Source of the DNA: Pseudomonadota bacterium
GTDB taxonomy: Bacteria; Pseudomonadota; Gammaproteobacteria; Burkholderiales; Burkholderiaceae_C
Assembly: GCA_018241185.1 (NCBI GenBank)
Contig: JAFEEH010000194.1
Location: 1 to 52,231 of the forward strand
DNA: 52,231 bases
Direction: 5' to 3'
This document shows positions 28,603 to 37,456 of the stretch, in pieces (position 1 is the stretch's first letter; each line of letters opens with the position of its first letter). The translations under genes were made by a program, and so were the position numbers. The notes beneath the pieces were generated by a model, which was given only the letters and a program-made list of their open reading frames with translations, searched no databases and was not told the DNA's origin.

Positions 28603-29071
28603 GCAAGGCGCCACCTCTCCCCATCCCTCCCATGAGGGGTGGCCACGACCTGCGCCGGCGGACCCGTGCCCCTGCGGTCGCCCGGCCGCGGCCGGCAAAG
28701 GCAAGGTGCGGGTCTTCGGCGATTGCTGCGGCCGCTTCGTCGGGCCGATGGCGGACAAGGGCGCGGGCGCGCCCGATGCGGAAGCGCTCATGCGCTCGCG
28801 CTACACCGCCTTCGTGCTGGGCGATGCCGACTACCTGCTCACCACCTGGCACCCGGACACGCGCCCGGCCACGCTCTCGCTCGACCCGGCGCAGCAGTGG
28901 CTGGGGCTGCAGGTCAAGGCGCACCTGCCCATCGACGCCACGCATGCCGAGGTCGCGTTCGTCGCCCGTTCGCGCGATGTGACGGGCCGGGCCTCGCGCC
29001 TGGTCGAGCGCAGTCGCTTCGTGCGCGAAGGCGGACGCTGGTACTACGTTGACGGACGGCTCGGCGGCTGA
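28595..29071 (+). CDS. YchJ family protein (SEC-C-type zinc motif)
   Basis: The 158-aa protein matches the YchJ/UPF0225 family: an N-terminal metal-binding CPCG (Cys25/Cys27) with paired cysteines at 44-45 (DCCGRF), the conserved LMRSRYTAFVLGDADYLLTTWHP segment, and the WLGLQV and FVARSR strands of an NTF2-like fold. Function is unknown; SEC-C motifs often mediate zinc and protein contacts. The GTG start at 28595 overlaps the protease stop. A family B repeat starts 15 nt after its stop. Confidence 0.88.
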   Translation: MAEQGATSPHPSHEGWPRPAPADPCPCGRPAAAGKGKVRVFGDCCGRFVGPMADKGAGAPDAEALMRSRYTAFVLGDADYLLTTWHPDTRPATLSLDPAQQWLGLQVKAHLPIDATHAEVAFVARSRDVTGRASRLVERSRFVREGGRWYYVDGRLGG

Positions 29072-29085
29072 ATCGGCCGCGACCG

Positions 29086-29154
29086 GTTTCAAGCCAAATC
29101 GGCCTGCAACGCCCGTGGGGCGGGCGCGGGCAGCTATGAAAAAGAGAGCGCCCT
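29086..29154 (+). repeat. Dispersed palindromic repeat, family B (copy 3)
   Basis: Runs from GTTTCAAGCCAAATCGGCCT through ACGCCCGTGGGGCGGGCGCG to AGCTATGAAAAAGAGAGCGC, matching the copy at 21321-21388. It lies in the 240-nt gap between the YchJ-like gene and the DUF3047 gene. Confidence 0.78.
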
Positions 29155-29312
29155 GCGGCGGATTGTCCGCACCAGGGAGACAAAGTGATTCCTTTTGGGG
29201 GATTTATCCGCGTGCTGCGCTGCGGCACACTTTCTCTCATGCTCGCGCGCGGTCCCTTCCGGGCCGCGCCAACGCAACAACACCAAGAACCGCCATCGCC
29301 AGGGACCCGACC

Positions 29313-30146
29313 ATGCAACCCGCCGCCGCTCTCGCCTCCGCCCGTCGCGCTGCCTCCCGCTGCACGGGTCTGCTCCTCGGTGCCTGGCTGGTCCTGGGCG
29401 CGGCCGTACCGCATGCGCGGGCCGACGAGCCGCATTCGCTGACGCCCTTCTCCGCCGCGGCAGGGGCCGCGCCTCCGGCCCTCTGGCACTTCAGCACGTT
29501 GCCGAACAAGACGCCGACGCGCTTCGACGTCGTGTCCGAGGACGGCCGCCGCGTGCTCAAGGTGGAAGCCAGCGACTCCTATGGCCTGCTCTCGCACCGT
29601 GTGCAGATGCCGCTGAACGAATCGACGGTGCTCAGTTGGCGCTGGCGCGTCGACCAGTTCGTCGAAGGGGCCGACCTGCACACCCGCGCCGGCGACGACG
29701 GCGCGGCCAAGCTGTGCGTGTTCTTCGACTTTCCGCCCGACCGCCTCCCGCTGATGGAGCGTACGCGCCTGGCGGTGGCGCGCAGCGTGTCGGGTGAGGA
29801 CGTGCCGAGCGAAGCGTTGTGCTACGTGTGGGACGGCAAGGAGGCCAAGGGCCAGATGCTGGTCAACGCCTTCACCAACCGCATGCACATGGTGGTGCTG
29901 GAGTCCGGCCCCGCCGCGCGGCCCGGCACCTGGGTGGGCGAGCGCCGCAACCTGCTGGCCGACTACCGCCGTGCCTTCGGCGGCGAGGCGCAGGGCGCCA
30001 CGCCCGATGTGGTGGCGGTCGTCGTCTCGGCCGATGCCGACAACACGCACGGCCACGGCCTCGCCTACTTCTCCGACCTGAGCCTGGTCGGCTCGACCGC
30101 GCTGCGTGCCGAGGCGCGGCCGATGGGCAACGGCACGGCCGAATAG
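29313..30146 (+). CDS. DUF3047 family secreted protein
   Basis: The 277-aa protein starts with a Sec signal peptide (basic residues to 17, hydrophobic 19-31, likely cleavage after ARA). The rest matches the DUF3047 family: LKVEASDSYGLLSHRV, STVLSWRWRVDQF, DDGAAKLCVFFDF and NLLADYRRAFG. The fold is probably a periplasmic beta-sandwich; no catalytic motif is recognisable. I chose ATG 29313 because the longer frame upstream runs through a repeat. The DedA-rhodanese gene starts 10 nt after its stop. Confidence 0.82.
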   Translation: MQPAAALASARRAASRCTGLLLGAWLVLGAAVPHARADEPHSLTPFSAAAGAAPPALWHFSTLPNKTPTRFDVVSEDGRRVLKVEASDSYGLLSHRVQMPLNESTVLSWRWRVDQFVEGADLHTRAGDDGAAKLCVFFDFPPDRLPLMERTRLAVARSVSGEDVPSEALCYVWDGKEAKGQMLVNAFTNRMHMVVLESGPAARPGTWVGERRNLLADYRRAFGGEAQGATPDVVAVVVSADADNTHGHGLAYFSDLSLVGSTALRAEARPMGNGTAE

Positions 30147-30156
30147 CGGGACGACC

Positions 30157-31128
30157 ATGAACGATCTCGTCTCGCTGCTCGCCACCCAGGGGCCCGCCGT
30201 GGTCTTCCTGGTGACGCTGGCCGCGCGGCTGGGCGCACCGGTGCCGGCGGTGCCCTTCCTGGTGCTCGCCGGCGGGCTGGCGGTGGGCGGCACGGCGCTG
30301 AACGCCGTGGCCATCGTCGCCGCCTCGCTGCTGGGCAATCTCCTGGGCGACGGTGCCTGGTTCCTCGCCGGGCGGCGCTGGGGCTATGGCGTGATGCGGC
30401 TGCTGTGCCGCGTCTCGCTCTCGGCCGATACCTGCGTGTCGCGCAGCGAATCGATCCTCGGACGCTGGGGCGGGCTGTCGCTGATCGCGGCGAAGTACGT
30501 GCCGGGCGTGTCGGTGGTGGCGCCGCCGATGGCCGGTGCGATCGGCATGTCGAACGCCCGCTTCCTCGCCTACGAAACGGCCGGCGCCCTGGTCTGGACG
30601 CTGGGCTATCTGTTGCTGGGCGCGGTATTCCATGCGGCGATCCGCGACGTGCTGGCGGTGCTGGCCAACATCGGTCTGGCGGCCACCGCGGTGGGCGCAG
30701 CGCTGCTGCTGGTCTTCCTGGTCTGGCGCTATCGGCAGCGCCGGCTGGCGCGCCGAGCCGACGACATCGTGACCGTCAGCGTGGATGCGCTGCGCAGTGC
30801 ATTGGCGCAGGGGCGCGGGCCGACGTTGATCGATGTGCGGGGCGATCAGGTGCGGGCGCTCGACCCGAGAGCCATTCCGGGGGCGGTCGGCTTCGGGCTG
30901 CGCGAGCTCCCGCACGCGCTCGGGCCGCTGGCCGATGGCCGTGAACTGGTGCTGTTCTGCGATTGCCCGGACGATGCATCGGCCGTGGCTGCCGCACGGG
31001 TGCTCATGGCGGCGGGCTTGCCGCGCGTGCGCGTGCTGGCGGGCGGCCTGTCGGCCTGGACGGCCTCGGACGCGGCCGACGCGGTGCCGGTCGCGCCCGC
31101 ATCTCTGCACGCTGCCGGCGCTGCCTGA
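30157..31128 (+). CDS. DedA family membrane protein fused to a rhodanese domain
   Basis: Residues 1-200 form a DedA (SNARE-associated/VTT) membrane domain with about five hydrophobic segments and family features AARLGAPVPAVPFLVLAGGLA, GNLLGDGAWFLAGRRWG and KYVPGVSVVAPPMAGA. Residues about 205-305 form a cytoplasmic rhodanese-like domain with DVRGDQVR and FCDCPDDASAV; a Cys in this loop is the likely persulfide carrier. DedA proteins translocate or flip membrane phospholipids and support envelope integrity; the fused rhodanese role is unknown, though such fusions recur in Proteobacteria. It follows the DUF3047 gene by 10 nt. Confidence 0.88.
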   Translation: MNDLVSLLATQGPAVVFLVTLAARLGAPVPAVPFLVLAGGLAVGGTALNAVAIVAASLLGNLLGDGAWFLAGRRWGYGVMRLLCRVSLSADTCVSRSESILGRWGGLSLIAAKYVPGVSVVAPPMAGAIGMSNARFLAYETAGALVWTLGYLLLGAVFHAAIRDVLAVLANIGLAATAVGAALLLVFLVWRYRQRRLARRADDIVTVSVDALRSALAQGRGPTLIDVRGDQVRALDPRAIPGAVGFGLRELPHALGPLADGRELVLFCDCPDDASAVAAARVLMAAGLPRVRVLAGGLSAWTASDAADAVPVAPASLHAAGAA

Positions 31129-31266
31129 GTCGGCCTCGGCGGGCCGGCCGCCCGGCGATGAGTGGTGCGGCTGCCGCGCGCGGTACGATGCCGAAGCCCC
31201 GCGGGCCGGCATGCCCGGTGCACGGCGGGGCCCCGATCCCGACCTTCTGCAAGGAGCCCTCACGCG

Positions 31267-31962
31267 ATGGCCGCGCTTTCCTTCGATGCCGTCCTCTTCG
31301 ACTGCGACGGCGTGCTCGTCGACTCCGAGCCCATCACCAACCGCGTGCTCACCGAGATGCTCGGCGAGCTCGGGTGGCATCTGACGGTCGAGGAGACCAT
31401 GCGCATCTTCGTCGGCAAGGCGGTGAAGGACGAGATGGGCCTGATCGAGGAGAAGACCGGCTTCACCCTGACGCAGGACTGGCTCGCGATGTTCTGGGCG
31501 CGGCGCAACGAGGCGCTCGAGCGTGAACTCACCGCCATCCCTGGCGCCGCGGAGGCGGTGCGCGCGCTGCACGTGCAGCTGGACGGCCGCATCGCCTGCG
31601 CTTCGGGTGCCGATCGCCGCAAGGTCGAACTGCAGCTGGCCAAGATCGGCCTGCTCGATGCTTTCGAAGGGCGGATCTTCAGCGGCCACGAAACACCGCG
31701 CAGCAAGCCGCACCCGGACGTCTACCTGGCCGCCGCCCGCGCGCTGGGCGTCGAGCCTTCGCGCTGCGCCGTGGTCGAGGACACGGTGACCGGCGCCAGC
31801 GCCGGCATCGCCGCCGGCGCCACGGTCTTCGGCTACAGCCCGGGCGGGCTCGGCCACAGCGGCGCCGATGCGATGCGCGCCATCGGCGTGGCGCGCGTGT
31901 TCACCGACATGGCGCGGCTGCCGGCCGAACTGGCCGCCTTCCGGCCCGCCCAGCGGGCCTGA
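31267..31962 (+). CDS. HAD family phosphatase, phosphoglycolate/beta-phosphoglucomutase-like
   Basis: The 231-aa HAD-superfamily hydrolase has motif I FDCDGVLVDSEP (nucleophile Asp12, acid/base Asp14), motif II within CASGADRRKVE, the lysine motif SKPHPDVYLAA and motif IV VVEDTVTGASAGIAAG. The cap is helical, as in beta-phosphoglucomutase and phosphoglycolate phosphatase relatives. Substrate not assignable. The ATG at 31267 is preceded by AAGGAG about 15 nt upstream. The DUF1428 gene follows after 28 nt. Confidence 0.88.
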   Translation: MAALSFDAVLFDCDGVLVDSEPITNRVLTEMLGELGWHLTVEETMRIFVGKAVKDEMGLIEEKTGFTLTQDWLAMFWARRNEALERELTAIPGAAEAVRALHVQLDGRIACASGADRRKVELQLAKIGLLDAFEGRIFSGHETPRSKPHPDVYLAAARALGVEPSRCAVVEDTVTGASAGIAAGATVFGYSPGGLGHSGADAMRAIGVARVFTDMARLPAELAAFRPAQRA

Positions 31963-31990
31963 CCCTGCGATCCCCACTAGGAGACACACG

Positions 31991-32347
31991 ATGAGCTATG
32001 TCGACGGTTTTGTGGTGCCGGTGCCCAAGGACAAGGTGGAGGCCTATCGCCAGCTGGCCACCACCGCCGGCCAGGTGTGGCGCGAGCACGGCGCGCTGGA
32101 GTACCGCGAATGCATCGCCGACGACGTGCAGGTCGGCGAGCTCACCTCGTTCCCGCGCAGCGTGCAGCTCAAGGACGACGAGGTGGTCGTGTTCGCATGG
32201 ATCACCTATGAATCGCGCCAGCACCGCGACGTCGTCAATGCCAAGGTGATGGCCGACCCGCGCATCGCGGGCATGGACACCGCGGGCATGCCCTTCGACA
32301 GCAAACGCATGATCTGGGGCGGCTTCGAGACCTTGGTCCAGGCCTGA
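31991..32347 (+). CDS. DUF1428 family protein
   Basis: The 118-aa protein matches DUF1428 (dimeric alpha-beta barrel-like): MSYVDGFVVPVPKDKVEAY at the start, ALEYRECIADD, FAWITYESRQHRDVVNAKVM and the end FDSKRMIWGGFE. Function unknown. The start codon has TAGGAGA about 9 nt upstream. It lies 28 nt after the HAD phosphatase gene, so co-transcription is likely. Confidence 0.87.
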   Translation: MSYVDGFVVPVPKDKVEAYRQLATTAGQVWREHGALEYRECIADDVQVGELTSFPRSVQLKDDEVVVFAWITYESRQHRDVVNAKVMADPRIAGMDTAGMPFDSKRMIWGGFETLVQA

Positions 32348-32411
32348 ACCCACGCCCGCGCCAGGTGCGGCGCGCAGCGCGTGGAGCGAGCGCTAACACC
32401 TATGGCTTATC

Positions 32412-32440
32412 TTGATTCGGTGGATGAAGCGCAGAAGAAT
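32412..32440 (+). promoter_or_regulatory. Probable promoter for the 100-aa small gene
   Basis: TTGATT (32412-32417), a 17-nt spacer and AAGAAT (32435-32440) give a reasonable sigma-70 promoter. The predicted start near 32447 is 19 nt upstream of ATG 32466 and just before GAGGAG (32453-32458). Confidence 0.5.
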
Positions 32441-32465
32441 CGTGGCTCCTGCGAGGAGAACACGC

Positions 32466-32768
32466 ATGCCTCTGGAACTGCTCCATGCACTGGCCCGCGC
32501 GCCGCTGCCGGTGCGCATCACGGACCCCGGCGATATCGACAAACTGCGCGCCTTGCAGGCCGCAGGGCAGGTGCGTGCGCAAATCCCGCCGGCGCGGCAG
32601 GGGCTGGGCGGCCAGGAGGAACAGCCACCCGCAGTGGTGTTCGAGATCACGCGCCTGGGGATGATGGCGGTCCAGACCTTTCGTCCGCCCCCGCACGATC
32701 CGGCGGCCTGGGCACCGGGAATGCCATTGCCAGCGGCCCAGCCTCCCTTCCAGGCCTCGCTGCGTTGA
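32466..32768 (+). CDS. Hypothetical small protein (100 aa)
   Basis: I do not recognise the family. Residues 1-50 (MPLELLHALARAPLPVRIT followed by a DKLRALQAAGQVRAQIPP segment) look like a compact helical, perhaps winged-helix-like domain; residues about 60-75 (VVFEITRLGMMAVQTF) form a beta-like core, and the tail is Pro-rich. Support for a real gene comes from a strong GAGGAG ribosome binding site 7 nt before the ATG and a promoter-like sequence just upstream. It is not part of the DUF1428 transcription unit by spacing (118 nt). Confidence 0.65.
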   Translation: MPLELLHALARAPLPVRITDPGDIDKLRALQAAGQVRAQIPPARQGLGGQEEQPPAVVFEITRLGMMAVQTFRPPPHDPAAWAPGMPLPAAQPPFQASLR

Positions 32769-32847
32769 GGTCCGTCCTCGCGCCCATCGCGCACAGCGGC
32801 GAATTCGGCTGACAGCCAGGCCGCGGCTCGGCGCTCAAGATGGTGCC

Positions 32848-33054
32848 ATGACCCATCCATCCGTTCGACTCCAGGTGCAGGAAGCCGGCCCCGGCGCTTT
32901 CCTGTGGACCCTGATGGAAACCGATGCCGACGGCACGCCGACGCAGGTCGCGCGCCGCGCGGAAGACTCGTTTGAGTCTTACGAGGCCGCTCTGGCGGCC
33001 GGCACGCGCGCACTCAACGCGCAGTTGCACCCGCACACCGAATCCGGCGCCTGA
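32848..33054 (+). CDS. Hypothetical small protein (68 aa)
   Basis: Unrecognised. The acidic product (MTHPSVRLQVQEAGPGAFLW, then a D/E-rich turn and FESYEAALAAGTRAL helix) has the look of a small alpha-beta protein with regular codon use, and the Ser-Tyr-Glu-Ala segment resembles the C-terminal helix of small DUF1508-like or stress proteins, but the match is too weak to name. It stands alone before the convergent AraC gene, 11 nt from its stop. Confidence 0.55.
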   Translation: MTHPSVRLQVQEAGPGAFLWTLMETDADGTPTQVARRAEDSFESYEAALAAGTRALNAQLHPHTESGA

Positions 33055-33065
33055 GGCGCGGGCAT

Positions 33066-34091
33066 TCAGGCGCCGCCGCGGCGCATTTCGCCGGGCGTCA
33101 TGCCGGTCCACTGGCGGAAGGCGCGCGCGAAGCTCTTCTCGTTGCGAAATCCCACCGCCAGCGCGATCTGCTTGATCGGCCGTTCGCTGCGTCGCAACTG
33201 GTCGACGGCCGTCTCGTGCCGCACTTCGTCCTTGAGCGTCTGCAGCGACAGCCCTTCGGCCTGCAATTGCCGGTGCAGCGTACGGATCGAGACGTGCAGC
33301 GCCGTGGCGATGGCCTCCGCGTTCGTCAGCTCCATGCCATGGGTGCGCAGCAGCTCGCGCACGCGCTGGCCCAGCAGCCGGTCGCGCCGGTACTGCAACA
33401 CCGTCAGGGGCAGGGCGCGGCGCAGCATGGTGCGCAGCGCGCGTTCGTCTCGCATCATGGGCAGCGCCAGGTAACGTTCGTCGAAGCTGAAGCTCGCCTG
33501 GTCGGCATCGAACTGCACACGACCGGTGAACATGAGCGGGTAGGCCTCCGCATGCGGAGGTGCCGGGTACGGAAAGCGCGCGGCGCGCAGCGACACGCGC
33601 GAATCGATGGCCCAGCTCGCGTAGCCGTGCAGGAAGCGCAGGCTCGACACCAGGCAGAACTCGCGGAAGGCGCCGAGGTCGCGCCGTTCGCCGATGCGCA
33701 CCGTGGCTTCGCCGTCCGCCACCGTGAGCGAGAGCGCAATGTCGTCCACCAGGAGGCGATGGTGGCGGCACCAGCGGTGGATCGCCACGCCCAGGTTCGG
33801 CGACGTGAGCGAGGCGCGGCAGAGCATGCCGTAGCTGCCCCAGGGCAGCTTGCGGCCGAACCAACCCAGCGCTTCGTCGTCGAGTTCCTGCATCGCATGC
33901 TCGTTCAGCGCCTCGAACTGGGCCGCCGTCACGCGGGCGCCCGGTCGCCACAGCTCACGCGGCGTGATCTGTGCCGCCCGCAGGGCCCCGCCCGGATCGA
34001 CGCCGTACCGCGCGTACCCCTTCACGATCGCCTGCACGAAGGCCATCGGCGTGGCGGCGCGGGGCGGTTTGACGAGTGTGGATGCAGTCAT
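33066..34091 (-). CDS. AraC family regulator, probable activator of leucine catabolism
   Basis: The 341-aa regulator has an N-terminal sensor domain of the arabinose-binding/OruR-like type (residues 15-210; [20 protein letters not shown] is a landmark) and a C-terminal AraC DNA-binding domain (about 235-338) with two helix-turn-helix units, ending [33 protein letters not shown]. It is divergent from the isovaleryl-CoA dehydrogenase gene with a 236-nt gap containing 21-bp-spaced half sites that recur upstream of the HMG-CoA lyase gene, so it is a good candidate activator of leucine/isovalerate breakdown. Its inducer is not known. Confidence 0.88.
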   Translation of the reverse strand: MTASTLVKPPRAATPMAFVQAIVKGYARYGVDPGGALRAAQITPRELWRPGARVTAAQFEALNEHAMQELDDEALGWFGRKLPWGSYGMLCRASLTSPNLGVAIHRWCRHHRLLVDDIALSLTVADGEATVRIGERRDLGAFREFCLVSSLRFLHGYASWAIDSRVSLRAARFPYPAPPHAEAYPLMFTGRVQFDADQASFSFDERYLALPMMRDERALRTMLRRALPLTVLQYRRDRLLGQRVRELLRTHGMELTNAEAIATALHVSIRTLHRQLQAEGLSLQTLKDEVRHETAVDQLRRSERPIKQIALAVGFRNEKSFARAFRQWTGMTPGEMRRGGA

Positions 34092-34108
34092 TCCGGGGCG
34101 GTTGGATG

Positions 34109-34162
34109 TGGCGCGATTTGCAACCATTGTGGCGCCAAATGCGGGCATGGGCGGCGTAAGCT
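34109..34162 (+). promoter_or_regulatory. Predicted AraC-type operator and promoter of isovaleryl-CoA dehydrogenase
   Basis: TGGC half sites begin at 34109 and 34130, exactly 21 bp apart, with ATTTGCAACC (34116-34125) inside the first. A -10-like TAAGCT ends at 34162. The same layout occurs without gaps at 47260-47313 upstream of HMG-CoA lyase: 32 of 54 positions match, including ATTTGCAACC, TGGC, AATG and GGCGTA-N-GCT. The regulator gene is adjacent and divergent. Confidence 0.6.
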
Positions 34163-34178
34163 GCAGGACTTCCGAATG

Positions 34179-34301
34179 CGGACATCCGGACGCAGAGGAC
34201 GCAAAGGTTCCGCAGAGAACGCAAAGGAAAACAGAAAAATCTTCTTTGGATTCTTTTGCGCCCTCTGCGAAATCTTTGCGTCCTCTGCGTCCGGATGTCC
34301 G
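34179..34301 (+). repeat. Long CGCAGAGGACGC hairpin, family C (copy 2)
   Basis: Arms start with CGGACATCCGGACGCAGAGG and end with CTCTGCGTCCGGATGTCCG, each with two CGCAGAGGACGCAAAGG-like units around an AT-rich loop. The element lies between the predicted promoter (ending 34162) and the isovaleryl-CoA dehydrogenase start (34328), so it should be transcribed as the 5' untranslated leader. Confidence 0.93.
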
Positions 34302-34327
34302 ATTCCTGAACCCCAAGGAGACAACGC

Positions 34328-35500
34328 ATGAGCCAGATCGGCCTGAACTTCGACCTGGGCGAGACCATCGATTCGCTGCGCGATGCGGTGGCCGATTTCT
34401 GTGCCCACGAGATCGCGCCACGCGCCGCCGAGATCGATCGCGACAACCTGTTCCCCCACGACCTCTGGGCCAAGCTGGGCAGCCTGGGCCTGCACGGCAT
34501 GACGGTGAAAGAGGAGTACGGCGGCACCGAGCTGGGCTACCTCGCGCACATCGTGGCCATGGAAGAGGTGTCGCGTGCGTCGGCCTCCGTCGGCCTGTCT
34601 TATGGCGCGCATTCCAACCTGTGCGTGAACCAGATCCATCGCAACGGCAGCGAGGCGCAGAAGAAGAAGTACCTGCCCAAGCTGGTGAGCGGCGAGCATG
34701 TCGGCGCGCTGGCCATGAGCGAGCCCAACGCCGGCTCCGACGTGGTGAGCATGAAGCTCCGGGCCGAGAAGAAGGACGGCTACTACGTGCTCAACGGCGG
34801 CAAGATGTGGATCACCAACGGCGGCGATGCCGACACGCTGGTCATCTATGCCAAGACCGAGCCCGAGATGGGCGCGCGCGGCATGACGGCCTTCATTGTC
34901 GAGAAAGGCTTCAAGGGCTTCTCGGCCGGCACCAAGCTCGACAAGCTGGGCATGCGCGGCAGCAACACCTTCCCGCTGTTCTTCGACAACTGCGAGGTGC
35001 CCGAAGAGAACATCCTCGGCGGCGAAGGCAACGGCGCCAAGGTGCTCATGAGCGGGCTGGACTACGAGCGCGCCGTGCTCTCGGGCGGCCCGCTGGGCAT
35101 CATGGCGGCCTGCATGGACGCGGTGATCCCCTTCATCCACGACCGCAAGCAGTTCGGCCAGAGCATCGGCGAGTTCCAACTCATGCAGGGCAAGATCGCC
35201 GACATGTATTCCACCTGGCAGGCCACGCGCGCCTATGTGTACGCCGTGGGCAAGGCCTGCGACCGCAACGACCATGCGCGCACCTTCCGCAAGGACGCGG
35301 CCGGCGCCATCCTGTACTCGGCCGAGAAAGCCACCTGGATGGCCGGCGAGGCGATCCAGGCGCTGGGCGGCGTGGGCTACACCAAGGAGTTCCCGGTCGA
35401 GCGGCTGTGGCGCGATGCCAAGCTCTACGAGATCGGCGCGGGCACCTCGGAGATCCGGCGCATGCTGATCGGGCGCGAGTTGTTTGCCGAAACGTCCTGA
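34328..35500 (+). CDS. liuA: Isovaleryl-CoA dehydrogenase
   Basis: FAD enzyme oxidising isovaleryl-CoA to 3-methylcrotonyl-CoA, the first committed step after leucine transamination and decarboxylation. The 390-aa length fits. The subfamily signature is clear: the catalytic Glu is in [11 protein letters not shown] (Glu247), and the usual catalytic position near the C-terminus is Gly ([12 protein letters not shown]), as in known isovaleryl-CoA dehydrogenases. [13 protein letters not shown] and [17 protein letters not shown] are also typical. AAGGAGA precedes the ATG by 7 nt. It opens the plus-strand liu cluster and is followed 3 nt later by a family C hairpin. Confidence 0.97.
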   Translation: MSQIGLNFDLGETIDSLRDAVADFCAHEIAPRAAEIDRDNLFPHDLWAKLGSLGLHGMTVKEEYGGTELGYLAHIVAMEEVSRASASVGLSYGAHSNLCVNQIHRNGSEAQKKKYLPKLVSGEHVGALAMSEPNAGSDVVSMKLRAEKKDGYYVLNGGKMWITNGGDADTLVIYAKTEPEMGARGMTAFIVEKGFKGFSAGTKLDKLGMRGSNTFPLFFDNCEVPEENILGGEGNGAKVLMSGLDYERAVLSGGPLGIMAACMDAVIPFIHDRKQFGQSIGEFQLMQGKIADMYSTWQATRAYVYAVGKACDRNDHARTFRKDAAGAILYSAEKATWMAGEAIQALGGVGYTKEFPVERLWRDAKLYEIGAGTSEIRRMLIGRELFAETS

Positions 35501-35503
35501 ATA

Positions 35504-35605
35504 CGGACAGCCGAACGCAGAGGGCGCAGAGGTTTCGCAGAGGGCGCAAAGAAGAATTCAAAAAATTCTTTGGACTTTTTTGCGACCTCTGCGTTCGGCT
35601 GCCCG
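35504..35605 (+). repeat. Long CGCAGAGGACGC hairpin, family C (copy 3)
   Basis: Shorter copy with arms beginning CGGACAGCCGAACGCAGAGG and ending ACCTCTGCGTTCGGCTGCCCG; the paired changes (GCCGAAC/GTTCGGC) keep the stem intact relative to other copies, so base pairing looks conserved. Loop contains AATTC-AAAAA-ATTC. It starts 3 nt after the isovaleryl-CoA dehydrogenase stop and ends 23 nt before the ligase start. Confidence 0.92.
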
Positions 35606-35628
35606 ATTCCGCTTTTGGAGACGTCACG

Positions 35629-37305
<1,677 letters not shown>

Positions 37306-37309
37306 AAAG

Positions 37310-37442
37310 CGGACTTCCGGACGCAGAGGACGCAAAGGATTCGCAGAGGACGCAAAAGGGAGAAATGAATGAAGAGGAAATCTTTGGCTGTTCCTTTTGC
37401 GACTTCTGCGGAATCTTTGCGTCCTCTGCGTCCGGCTGTCCG
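37310..37442 (+). repeat. Long CGCAGAGGACGC hairpin, family C (copy 4)
   Basis: Longest copy (133 bp). Left arm starts CGGACTTCCGGACGCAGAGG; right arm ends CTCTGCGTCCGGCTGTCCG. It starts 4 nt after the ligase stop and ends 14 nt before the carboxylase beta-subunit start, so the normal ribosome binding region of that gene lies at its right edge (TTTGAGATTTCC). Confidence 0.92.
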
Positions 37443-37456
37443 AATTTGAGATTTCC

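Noticed and set aside
34100-34140. LiuR-type palindrome upstream of isovaleryl-CoA dehydrogenase
   Set aside because: I looked for an ACGTTTACGTAAACGT-like site here and found none; only the AraC-type direct repeat pattern is present.
33850-35628. Plus-strand open frame extending the acyl-CoA synthetase far upstream
   Set aside because: The upstream part overlaps the AraC gene on the other strand and the isovaleryl-CoA dehydrogenase gene in another frame, is Arg-rich and passes through a repeat. The family N-terminus starts at 35629.
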